A stretch of DNA of 12,152 nucleotides from Chlamydiota bacterium (lineage in GTDB: Bacteria > Chlamydiota > Chlamydiia > Chlamydiales > Rhabdochlamydiaceae): assembly GCA_023265495.1 (NCBI GenBank), contig JAHFTP010000035.1:1-12152 (forward strand), read 5' to 3'. Positions 1 through 6,489 of this stretch are shown here, piece after piece. The notes under the pieces are model-generated. The model was not told the origin of the DNA, ran no database searches, and was given only the letters and a program-made list of their open reading frames with translations. Each line of letters opens with the position of its first letter. The stretch's first letter is position 1. The translations under genes were made by a program, and so were the position numbers.

Positions 1-1230
1 CCTGAGGAAAAGAGTATCTGGTCGTATGGCAGTGGCTACGGCGGCAATGCCCTTTTAGGGAAAAAGTGTTTTGCTCTGCGCATTGCGTCCGTGATGGCAA
101 AAGAGCAGGGGTGGCTTGCGGAGCATATGTTAATCTTGGGTATCACAAATCCCTCCGGAGAAAAAAAGTACATAGCTGCAGCTTTTCCCAGTCAGTGTGG
201 CAAAACCAACCTCGCTATGGTGAGCTCCTTGCTTCCCGGCTGGAAAATAGAGTGTGTGGGAGACGATATCGCCTGGATGAAATTTGGCGCTGACGGCAGA
301 CTCTATGCCATCAATCCGGAGGCTGGCTTTTTTGGTGTGGCGCCGGGAACATCGTTTACCTCTAACCCTAATGCCATGCAGACGATAAGAAGTCATACCC
401 TTTTTACGAATGTAGCTCTTACACCGGATCACGATGTATGGTGGGAGGGGATGACACAAGAGGTGCCGGCTCATCTTATTGATTGGCAAGGGCAGCCATG
501 GGACCCTTCCAAGGGGACTCCCGCCGCGCATTCCAATGCGAGGTTCACAGCGCCGGCAGAACAATGTCCTGTGATCGATCCCCGTTGGGAAGATCCAAGC
601 GGTGTTCCCATTTCTGCCATTATATTTGGGGGAAGAAGAGAAAGTGTTGTTCCTTTAGTCTACCAAGCTTTTGATTGGGCTCATGGGGTTTTTTTAGGAG
701 CTAGCATTTCTTCTGAGACGACATCTGCAGCATCAGGTCAGGAAGGTAAGCTCAGACATGATCCCTTTGCCATGCTTCCCTTCTGTGGCTACAATATGGG
801 AGATTATTTTGCCCATTGGCTAGACATGGGGACAAAAACGGAAGCTAACAAATTGCCACAAATTTTCTACGTCAACTGGTTTAGGAAATCAGCAGAAGGG
901 AAATTTCTCTGGCCCGGCTTTTCAGACAATGTACGGGTTTTGCAGTGGATCTTTGAAAGAGTGTCGGGTGAGGGCGCTGCAACTAAAACTCCCATTGGAT
1001 ATATCCCATCGCCCGGTGCATTAGACCTCTCCGGTCTCTCTATATCTGCAGAAGAAATAAAACAACTGTTTACTGTGGATAGGGACGCGTGGAAAAAAGA
1101 AGCCATCGAACTGCGATCCTATTTTTCTCTCTTTGCTGATAGGTTGCCCTCTGCTATAAAAGAGCAGCTACAAGCGTTAGAAGATAGGTTAAATAATGCG
1201 ACTGCTGATACAAAGAGTCTCTCAAGCTGA
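1..1230 (+). CDS. pckG: Phosphoenolpyruvate carboxykinase (GTP), 5'-truncated by window edge
   Basis: GTP-dependent PEP carboxykinase converts oxaloacetate and GTP to PEP, GDP and CO2 in the cytosol (gluconeogenesis or anaplerosis). The frame is open from base 1, beginning PEEKSIWSYGSGYGGNALLG, so the true start lies upstream; about 409 of roughly 600 residues are visible. Diagnostic segments are the PEPCK P-loop AAFPSQCGKTNLAM (bases about 178-219, with the conserved reactive Cys), the metal-site stretch CVGDDIAWMKF, GFFGVAPGTS, IIFGGRR, HDPFAM and VNWFRKSAEGKFLWPGF. These place it in the GTP family rather than the ATP family. One P-loop position, Gln before the Cys, is Ala in the vertebrate enzymes. 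The last 35 bases overlap dtd, so the two are probably co-transcribed. Family identity is certain. Confidence 0.97.
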   Translation, partial: PEEKSIWSYGSGYGGNALLGKKCFALRIASVMAKEQGWLAEHMLILGITNPSGEKKYIAAAFPSQCGKTNLAMVSSLLPGWKIECVGDDIAWMKFGADGRLYAINPEAGFFGVAPGTSFTSNPNAMQTIRSHTLFTNVALTPDHDVWWEGMTQEVPAHLIDWQGQPWDPSKGTPAAHSNARFTAPAEQCPVIDPRWEDPSGVPISAIIFGGRRESVVPLVYQAFDWAHGVFLGASISSETTSAASGQEGKLRHDPFAMLPFCGYNMGDYFAHWLDMGTKTEANKLPQIFYVNWFRKSAEGKFLWPGFSDNVRVLQWIFERVSGEGAATKTPIGYIPSPGALDLSGLSISAEEIKQLFTVDRDAWKKEAIELRSYFSLFADRLPSAIKEQLQALEDRLNNATADTKSLSS

Positions 1231-1633
1231 AGTCACCGTGCAAAGCGAGGTAGTGGGCAGCATAGGAAAAGGCCTTCTTGTATTTTTGGGTATCCATAAA
1301 AACGATGATGAGTCAAAAATCCCTTTTCTCGTACAAAAGCTTGTCCATTTACGTATCTTTTCTGATGCGGCAGGAAAGATGAATCTTTCCCTCCTCGACA
1401 TGCAAGGAGAAGTATTACTTGTTTCTCAATTTACGCTCTATGGCAACTGTATGGAGGGAAGGCGTCCTGATTTCTTTTCTGCTGCTCCTCCAGATCGGGC
1501 AAAAGAGCTCTATGAGGTTTTTATAGAACAGGTGAAAAAAGAAGCAGGCAAGGTGGCTACAGGAGTCTTCGGCGCGGAAATGCAAGTGCATCTCGTCAAC
1601 GATGGACCTGTGACATTTATCGTAGAAAACTAG
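1196..1633 (+). CDS. dtd: D-aminoacyl-tRNA deacylase
   Basis: Dtd hydrolyses D-amino acids (and mischarged glycine) from tRNA, acting as a chiral proofreader in the cytosol. The 145-residue protein has the normal family length. Both active-site signatures are present: SQFTLYG at residues 77-83 and the Gly-cisPro motif GPVT at 137-140 (in NDGPVT). RRPDF at 89-93 is also typical. The ATG at 1196 lies inside the end of pckG in another frame, giving a 35-base overlap; it is preferred because the protein then begins MRLLIQRVSQAEVTV, as dtd proteins do. A purine-rich stretch, agaagatagg (about 1180-1189), is a weak ribosome binding site. The overlap suggests translational coupling to pckG. The stop codon directly abuts the IS66 relic at 1634. 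Confidence 0.95.
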   Translation: MRLLIQRVSQAEVTVQSEVVGSIGKGLLVFLGIHKNDDESKIPFLVQKLVHLRIFSDAAGKMNLSLLDMQGEVLLVSQFTLYGNCMEGRRPDFFSAAPPDRAKELYEVFIEQVKKEAGKVATGVFGAEMQVHLVNDGPVTFIVEN

Positions 1634-1702
1634 ATGAGCTGCAGTCAAATAGAAATCTTACCTAATGACTCGGAAATAATTCAACTCAGAAAGGACGTAT
1701 GA
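1634..1702 (+). pseudogene. IS66-type transposase N-terminal relic (short copy)
   Basis: A 22-codon open frame, MSCSQIEILPNDSEIIQLRK followed by DV and a stop, starts on the base after the dtd stop codon. It is clearly homologous to the first 22 residues of the longer frame on the minus strand at 8558 (MSCYQIEILPNVPEIIQLQK), and the DNA is also close to identical. The longer copy reaches an IS66-like QLFGKK motif, so this is read as the truncated 5' end of the same element, cut off after the Ile-Gln-Leu segment. Whether it is translated is unknown; it has no function of its own. Confidence 0.6.
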
Positions 1703-1714
1703 CATGGGATGCGA

Positions 1715-1860
1715 TGAATCTTCTCATCAAAAGATGGATACCTAATCCGCAAGTGCATCACCTACATCGGCTAGATCGAAAGGATGTCTGATCTGCGATA
1801 GGAGCCGTGTGCGGTAATACTGCATGCACGGATCTGTGCGGGGGTTGTTTTATTTGCGCA
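1715..1860 (+). mobile_element. Group II intron 3'-end relic (RT tail and domain V)
   Basis: This degraded 3' end of a bacterial group II intron has two recognisable parts. First, a short frame ending at 1791 reads PNPQVHHLHRLDRKDV then stop, resembling the extreme C-terminal tail of intron-encoded reverse transcriptases. Second, bases 1802-1834 match domain V: they start GAGCCG with the AGC triad and end ACGGATC. They fold as a lower helix (CCGTG with CACGG), a 2-base bulge (TG at 1825-1826) and an upper helix (TGCGGT with ACTGCA). The bases after it (TGTGCGGGGG) match the usual start of the domain VI region, but no complete domain VI or clear 3' boundary is seen. The catalytic RT domains and the 5' part are absent, so it cannot move by itself. 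Confidence 0.7.
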
Positions 1861-1894
1861 ACTAACTAGTTATAAGCTTGATAGGAAATGGTCC

Positions 1895-1946
1895 TTGATT
1901 TTCAAACATGAAAATGGTAATTTTACCCTGATTTTTAAACACATGA
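1895..1946 (+). repeat. Two imperfect direct repeats upstream of the AAA ATPase relic
   Basis: The segment TTGATTTTCAAACATGA (1895-1911) recurs about 33 bases later as CTGATTTTTAAACACATGA (to 1946). Between them is GGTAATTTTACC (arms GGTAA and TTACC). The arrangement lies 25-75 bases before the start codon at 1971, where promoter or operator elements would be expected. No function can be assigned from sequence alone. Confidence 0.35.
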
Positions 1947-1970
1947 TTGATAGTAAGAGGTTTGCATTTC

Positions 1971-3299
1971 ATGAAAAGGCTTATAGATTGGCATTTGCTA
2001 AAATGGAAAGATAATCCCTATCGCAAACCTCTTCTGCTGAGGGGGGCAAGGCAAGTTGGCAAGACCTATGCAGTCCGTCATTTTGCTAAGACATTTGAAA
2101 ATATGGTAGAGATTAATTTTGAAGAAACTAAAAAAAGCAAAGGGGATATTTGAAAAAGATCTCGTTCCGGAAAGGATCATCAATGAAGTGAGTCTTTTCG
2201 TCCAAAAAGACATCATACCAGGACAAACTCTTCTTTTTTTGGATGAAGTGCAAGAATGCCCCGAGGCCATTATAGCACCTCGGTATTTTTATGAAAAAAT
2301 GCCTCAGCTTCATGTGATAGCTGCAGGGTCTCTTCTCGATTTTGCCGTGCAGAAAGTTGGAGTGCCTGTTGGGCGTGTGGCCATGTTATATATATCCCCT
2401 TTCTTTTATGGAATTTTTAGTGGCTACGGGAAATAAGCTTGCTGCCAAAGCCATTTTACATCAGGAAAAGGAGACGTTAATGTCAGAAGCTATCCACAAG
2501 AAGCTTTTAGATCTTGTCGGTGAGTACCTTGCTATTGGAGGGATTCCGGAAGCAGCGATGAAGTGGGTGGCAACAAAAAATGCGAGGGAATGTTTTGATG
2601 TGCATTATCAACTTGCCGGTACCTATCGGCAAGACTTTCCTAAATATGCAAAAAAATATCAAATTAAGTATTTAGAACAGCTATTTAATCAGATACCATA
2701 TCATATCGGTAAGCAATTTAAATATACGGAAATTCATGGGGAATACAAAAAAAGAGAGCTAGCTCCCTGTCTGGATCTTCTTTGCCATACTAACATTATT
2801 CACAGGATTCACCACTCAGCTGGCAATGGCCCCCCTTTAGGAGGCGAAATGAATTTTGAGTGGTTTAAAACAGTCTTTTTGGATGTGGCCTATAGGTGCT
2901 GATCGTTCCGCTTGGTTCTTGGATCCTCAAATGGCATTTGTCAATCAAGGAACGGTCGTAGAGGCCTTTGTTGGACAGGAACTTCTTTGTTATTTGCATC
3001 CTCAGTCAAAAAAAAGTCTTTATTTCTGGAAACGAGAAAAAAAGGGAAGCCAAGCAGCAGTCGATTATTTATATGAACAGAATGGTTGCATTTTCCCGAT
3101 AGAAGTAAAAAGTGACAAGGGATCAACGTTGAAAAGCATGCATCTGTTTCTCGAAAATCATCCTAAATCCCCTTTTGGTATCCGGTTTTCTTCCCTGGGC
3201 TATTCTACTATAGAACAAATCGATTCTAGACCTTTATATGCGGTATGTTCTCTAGCAGATGAAGAGCAGAGAGAGGCTCTGCAGGCGCTAGTCTCTTAA
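1971..3299 (+). pseudogene. DUF4143-type AAA ATPase, broken by three frame changes
   Basis: Read across frames this is one ATPase of the AAA_14/DUF4143 family, common in bacteria and archaea and of uncertain biological role. Pieces in order: MKRLIDWHLLKWK with Walker A GARQVGKT (about 2043-2066); after a frame change near 2130-2145, GIFEKDLVPERII, Walker B TLLFLDEVQE and LHVIAAGSLLDFAV; after a second change in the TA run at 2387-2395, YPLSFMEFL and the DUF4143 half (GEYLAIGGIPEAAMKWV, AGTYRQDFPKY, FLDVA); after a third change near 2880-2902, the C-terminal part FVNQGTVVEAFVGQELL, YFWKREKKGSQAAVDYL and PIEVKS. The ATG at 1971 follows AAGAGG (1955-1960). All expected blocks remain in order, so it is a recent pseudogene or carries sequencing errors. 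It sits beside IS66 and group II intron relics. Confidence 0.85.
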
Positions 3300-3322
3300 A
3301 TATCTACTAGAGGGAGTTGCAG

Positions 3323-3342
3323 AGAGGGGGCAAGCCCCCTTT
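3323..3342. terminator. Possible bidirectional terminator hairpin
   Basis: A hairpin with GGGGG (3326-3330) and CCCCC (3335-3339) around CAAG extends by A-T and G-T pairs to about 8 bp. It lies midway between two converging genes (the ATPase relic ending at 3299 and ndk ending at 3354). Only three T residues follow on the plus strand, so as an intrinsic terminator it is weak in either direction. Confidence 0.5.
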
Positions 3343-3353
3343 GCTCAGGTAAA

Positions 3354-3779
3354 TTATCTAGAAAACATCTCTTGTGGTTTGAAGAAGAAAGAGATTTCTG
3401 TTTGTGCAGTTTCTGGACCATCGGATCCGTGTACGGCATTTTTATCTATAGATTTAGCAAAATCGGCGCGGATAGTACCGGGCTGCGCTTCTTTGGGGTT
3501 TGTGGCGCCCATAAGTCTTCTATTTACTGCAATAGCCTCTTCTCCTTGGAGAACGAGGATGAGTACAGGACCCAGTGTCATAAAGGTGACGAGCTCTTGG
3601 AAGAAGGGACGGTGTGCATGTACAGCATAAAAAGCTTTTGCTTGTTCTGTAGTAAGATGCATCATTTTTGCTGCAATGATTTTGAGTCCTGCTTTTTCAA
3701 ATCTTGCGAGGATCTCTCCCATGTGATTGCTTGCTACTGCATCAGGTTTAAGGATGGATAGGGTCTGCTGAGTGGCCAT
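3354..3779 (-). CDS. ndk: Nucleoside diphosphate kinase
   Basis: Ndk transfers the gamma phosphate of ATP to other (d)NDPs through a phosphohistidine intermediate. The 141-residue length is normal. Visible signatures are TLSILKPDA (Lys11), HRPFF, MGATNPKEAQPGTIRADF (residues 90-107) and the active-site NAVHGSDG with the phosphorylated His at 117. Leu69 in FMTLGPV replaces the Ser usual in this motif, a likely harmless change. The ATG at 3779 is preceded by AAGGAG about 11 bases upstream. The gene diverges from the WaaQ-like gene across 101 bases and converges on the ATPase relic. Confidence 0.97.
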   Translation of the reverse strand: MATQQTLSILKPDAVASNHMGEILARFEKAGLKIIAAKMMHLTTEQAKAFYAVHAHRPFFQELVTFMTLGPVLILVLQGEEAIAVNRRLMGATNPKEAQPGTIRADFAKSIDKNAVHGSDGPETAQTEISFFFKPQEMFSR

Positions 3780-3822
3780 TTTTGAAAAACTCCTTGTATT
3801 TCTATGAAATCGGCAGGATTAA

Positions 3823-3828
3823 ATTATA
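3823..3828 (-). promoter_or_regulatory. Candidate -10 box for ndk
   Basis: On the minus strand this reads TATAAT, a perfect -10 consensus, 44 bases before the ndk start codon. No convincing -35 box is seen at 16-18 bases spacing (ATGAGT is the nearest), which leaves it tentative. The same 101-base divergent gap must also hold the promoter of the plus-strand glycosyltransferase, whose AT-rich run at about 3855-3870 has no clear consensus. Confidence 0.35.
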
Positions 3829-3880
3829 GAAATCTGCTACATTAAACTCATCGATTAAATTTATAAAAAAGAATTTTACT

Positions 3881-5005
3881 ATGTCCTATGGCAACTATCC
3901 GGACCTCAGCAAAGTCAAAAAAGTCCTAGTAGTAAAGATGAGACATCACGGCGATGTACTTCTTACCTCCCCGGTATTTAGCTGTTTGAAAAGGGCTATG
4001 CCCGGAGCGCAAATAGATGCTTTTGTCTATAAAGACACTGTCCCCATGCTTGCGGGTCATACAGATATAACACAATTTATTGCCTACGACAGGGACTGGA
4101 AGAAACGATCATTTTTCTCTAAGTTGCAAAAGGAGCTATCCCTTCTTTGGCAGATACGAAAGAATGCGTATGACGTGGTGATCAATCTTACAGAAGGAGA
4201 TAGAGGGGCCATCATCTCTTTAGTGTCTGGTGCAAAAGTAAAAGTCGGTATGGATGCCAAAGGCAGGGGATTTTTCTCAAAAGATCGCATCTATACCCAT
4301 AAAGTCAAGCAAGTTCCCAACCCCCGCCACACAGTAGAAAAGCAACTCGACGCTCTAAGAGTCATCGGCATTTTTCCTTCTCTAGAAGAAAGAGCTCTTT
4401 CTTTTCATCTTCCTGAAGACGACATACAAAAAATGAAAGACCTTCTGGCCGGAGAGGGTGTTCAGAGTGGCTCTTTTGTCTTAATCCATCCGGTATCTCG
4501 CTGGAAGTTTAAATGTTTGCCTACAGAAACGGTTGCTACGCTCATTGCCGAGCTGGAGAGAAGAGGGAAAAAGGTGGTGCTCACCTCAAGTCCTGACAAG
4601 GAAGAGAGGAAAATGATTGAAGAGATTCTCTCCCATAGGAGCTCTTCTGCTGTTGATCTCGGAGGAAAAGTGACTCTCAAGCAGTTGGGGGCTTTGATTC
4701 ATCTTGCGCAGCTTGTGATCTGTGTAGACTCTGTTCCTTTGCATATGGCATCTGCATTAAAGGCGCCGGTTGTTGTGGTTTTTGGCCCTACGTCAGAGAA
4801 AAACTGGGGTCCATGGCAACACCCGCAAAGCCGCGTAGTCACACAGAAGATGCCATGTCGACCTTGTTTTATGGATGGGTGTGGAGGGAGTAAGCTAAGC
4901 GACTGCTTGTATACGCTCCCTGCCTCAATGGTCATGGAAGCAGCAGAGTCGCTTCTTGTCTCTAAAAGTCCATACGAGCTGATAGACCTAATCCCTGCGT
5001 GGTGA
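3881..5005 (+). CDS. Glycosyltransferase family 9, LPS heptosyltransferase III (WaaQ)-like
   Basis: A GT9 enzyme that would transfer a sugar, heptose in the best-studied relatives, from an ADP-sugar to the LPS inner core at the cytoplasmic face of the inner membrane. In 374 residues: the N-terminal acceptor-side motif KMRHHGDVLLTSPVF (19-33), VINLTEGDRGA (100-110), HPVSRWKFKCLP (203-214), the donor-side VDSVPLHMASAL (282-293) with FGPTSEKNWGPW (301-312), and the cysteine-rich CRPCFMDGCGGSKLSDCL (Cys326, 329, 334, 342) typical of the WaaQ (heptosyltransferase III) branch. The ATG at 3881 follows a weak AAAAAAGAA ribosome site. The last 44 bases overlap the converging MOMP-like gene. True substrate is uncertain because Chlamydia LPS itself lacks heptose. 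Confidence 0.88.
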   Translation: MSYGNYPDLSKVKKVLVVKMRHHGDVLLTSPVFSCLKRAMPGAQIDAFVYKDTVPMLAGHTDITQFIAYDRDWKKRSFFSKLQKELSLLWQIRKNAYDVVINLTEGDRGAIISLVSGAKVKVGMDAKGRGFFSKDRIYTHKVKQVPNPRHTVEKQLDALRVIGIFPSLEERALSFHLPEDDIQKMKDLLAGEGVQSGSFVLIHPVSRWKFKCLPTETVATLIAELERRGKKVVLTSSPDKEERKMIEEILSHRSSSAVDLGGKVTLKQLGALIHLAQLVICVDSVPLHMASALKAPVVVVFGPTSEKNWGPWQHPQSRVVTQKMPCRPCFMDGCGGSKLSDCLYTLPASMVMEAAESLLVSKSPYELIDLIPAW

Positions 5006-6209
5006 GGTCTTTATTAAAGGTGTCTCTGATGCCTTGGAAGGGTTCTAGGTAGTACATCTGGTTTTGTCCAAAGAAAAGATGCTCTTCCCAGCCGGCTTGC
5101 AAAGCGACATGGATTCTGTCGTGAGCAAGGAGATAATCCCATCTAAGTCCTAAGCTTAGATCTGCCACACACCTTCCTATATAGAAGTCATCTTTAGCGG
5201 AACTCGTAACAGTGGCAGGAGATGGGCCGGCAGTAATGAAGGTTGATTGTCTTTCCACCTCAAAGCGATCGTAGACTAACGCAAAGTCCCCGATGCCAAA
5301 AAAACTGAACCCCCATCCTAGCTCCCATTGGGTACTCAGTCCTGCTTTTAGTCCCACGCCGAACGAGTCATTGATGAAAATCATCTGGTTATAGGGAGAG
5401 GCATTTGTGGTGATAGCTCCTTCATACGTGGCCGTGTATCGCTGATCAATCCAAAGAGTTCTGATCCCTAAAGTAGGTTTTAACGTAAGCCATTTACTCA
5501 CATAAAACTCTCTGCCGAGGTCTGTATCAATTTGATTGAGTTGGATGCGTATATGGGCATGGGCTTTTGCAAAAGGAAAGACAGCTGCTTCAGGGTTTGC
5601 AAAGGCAGGCAATACGACCTTGGTAGATGTGGTTTCCGTATGATCAGAGGCGGCTGTGTGAAACCTTGTCCATTGTGCACATAGATCCCATCCGTCATGC
5701 GGCCAGTTCCACCCAAGTCCTATTCTAAATCCGGGATCGAAGGAGAATTGGGGGTAATGATCCTCTCCTTCTCCTTGAGGGGTGAAGCTTAGCGGTAAAA
5801 ATCCTGTTTTGAAGGCGTAGTTAAGTCCTGTTTCTTGTGCTATCCAGTAGAGGTAATCTCCTGTTAGATAAAGATTGACTCCATTGGAAACTTCCGGTCT
5901 ACCCGATGGAGTAATGACCTCTTTGTTTTCTGTTTTTTTTAAGGCGGACACTTTGTTATCTAAGTCTTCGACTTGGTTTTGCAGCTCTTTCACTTGTGCC
6001 TGCAAAGAAGAGATCTCTTGCTGAGGATTGCTTGTTTTGATCACCGATCTTTTGTTGCGAGGCAAAGGGTTCATGCTGTTTTGCTGATGTAAAGCATTTT
6101 GCTCTACAACTAGGCCATGTTCTGAAGATGTGTCGTTTTCTTGTGCGTCGTCTGCATAGGCGGTCATAGATAAAAGAAAAAGAGAAGAAAGAAATAGGTG
6201 GTGTCTCAT
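4962..6209 (-). CDS. MOMP-like outer-membrane beta-barrel protein
   Basis: This 415-residue protein is predicted to be an outer-membrane porin-like barrel. It has a signal peptide (MRHHLFLSSLFLLSMTAYA, cleavage after Ala19), a polar linker, a heptad-patterned coiled coil at about residues 63-92 (ISSLQAQVKELQNQVEDLDN then KVSALKK), and from about residue 108 a barrel rich in Gly, Trp and Tyr with alternating amphipathic strands. It ends in Phe (LGLSARMDF), the usual C-terminal signal for outer-membrane assembly. This layout matches the MOMP-like families of Waddlia and Simkania and the Legionella-type MOMP fold; it does not resemble Chlamydia OmpA directly. The ATG at 6209 has AAGAGG about 11 bases upstream, inside an inverted repeat. 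The family call is by architecture, not close identity. Confidence 0.75.
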   Translation of the reverse strand: MRHHLFLSSLFLLSMTAYADDAQENDTSSEHGLVVEQNALHQQNSMNPLPRNKRSVIKTSNPQQEISSLQAQVKELQNQVEDLDNKVSALKKTENKEVITPSGRPEVSNGVNLYLTGDYLYWIAQETGLNYAFKTGFLPLSFTPQGEGEDHYPQFSFDPGFRIGLGWNWPHDGWDLCAQWTRFHTAASDHTETTSTKVVLPAFANPEAAVFPFAKAHAHIRIQLNQIDTDLGREFYVSKWLTLKPTLGIRTLWIDQRYTATYEGAITTNASPYNQMIFINDSFGVGLKAGLSTQWELGWGFSFFGIGDFALVYDRFEVERQSTFITAGPSPATVTSSAKDDFYIGRCVADLSLGLRWDYLLAHDRIHVALQAGWEEHLFFGQNQMYYLEPFQGIRDTFNKDLTTQGLGLSARMDF

Positions 6210-6210
6210 A

Positions 6211-6256
6211 AGAAAAAACCTCTTAGGTATGAGAAAGCATGTTAGAGGTTTTTTCT
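6211..6256 (-). promoter_or_regulatory. Perfect 13-bp inverted repeat covering the ribosome site of the MOMP-like gene
   Basis: The arms AGAAAAAACCTCT (6211-6223) and AGAGGTTTTTTCT (6244-6256) are perfect complements around 20 bases. On the minus-strand transcript the 3' arm holds the AAGAGG Shine-Dalgarno and ends one base before the ATG at 6209. Folding would hide the ribosome site. The 3' arm also ends in a T run, so it could act as an intrinsic terminator or attenuator for transcripts entering from the IS relics upstream. The mechanism is inferred. Confidence 0.55.
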
Positions 6257-6283
6257 ATTTAAACAAACGGTTTTTTAGAGAAA

Positions 6284-6312
6284 AGCGCCGCATACCGTGA
6301 GGCGCTCTTTTT
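6284..6312. terminator. Hairpin terminator between MOMP-like gene and IS relics
   Basis: The stem AGCGCC (6284-6289) with GGCGCT (6301-6306) encloses 11 bases and is followed by CTTTTTG on the plus strand and TTTTCTC on the minus strand. It would best stop plus-strand transcription, but could also insulate the MOMP-like gene from minus-strand readthrough out of the ISL3 relic. Confidence 0.5.
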
Positions 6313-6345
6313 GCTTCTTTTAAAGACCTGTCGCGTCCGTAAGTA

Positions 6346-6468
6346 TTAATTATAGTGGCAGATACGGACGCTTTCGTAAATATTTATAATACTTTTACCC
6401 TCGAATGAGGTGGAGGTATACTTGACTCCTTCGATTTGAAATGCATGATATAAAACTGAAGTAGACAT
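6346..6468 (-). pseudogene. ISL3-type transposase N-terminal relic
   Basis: A 40-codon frame reads MSTSVLYHAFQIEGVKYTST, then SFEGKSIINIYESVRICHYN, before a stop. The opening MSTS-LYH-F----Y--T pattern is that of ISL3-family transposases (MSTSLLYHGFG-RGY-Y), which continue into a Cys-rich zinc-binding segment. Here only a single Cys remains before the stop. The original ribosome site AAGGAG is still about 10 bases upstream of the ATG at 6468. The catalytic DDE domain is absent. The fragment abuts an IS1634-type tail pointing the other way. Confidence 0.55.
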
Positions 6469-6489
6469 ATAGAGAGGTCTCCTTTTTAG

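Noticed and set aside
130..564. 144-residue minus-strand frame opposite pckG
   Set aside because: It is antisense to a strongly conserved PEPCK region, has no family motifs and no ribosome site; a shadow frame.
1947..1970. TTG start for the AAA ATPase
   Set aside because: The ATG at 1971 follows AAGAGG at proper spacing and matches the family start MKRLIDWHLLKWK.
3372..3761. 129-residue plus-strand frame opposite ndk
   Set aside because: It mirrors the full ndk coding sequence and shows no recognisable domain.
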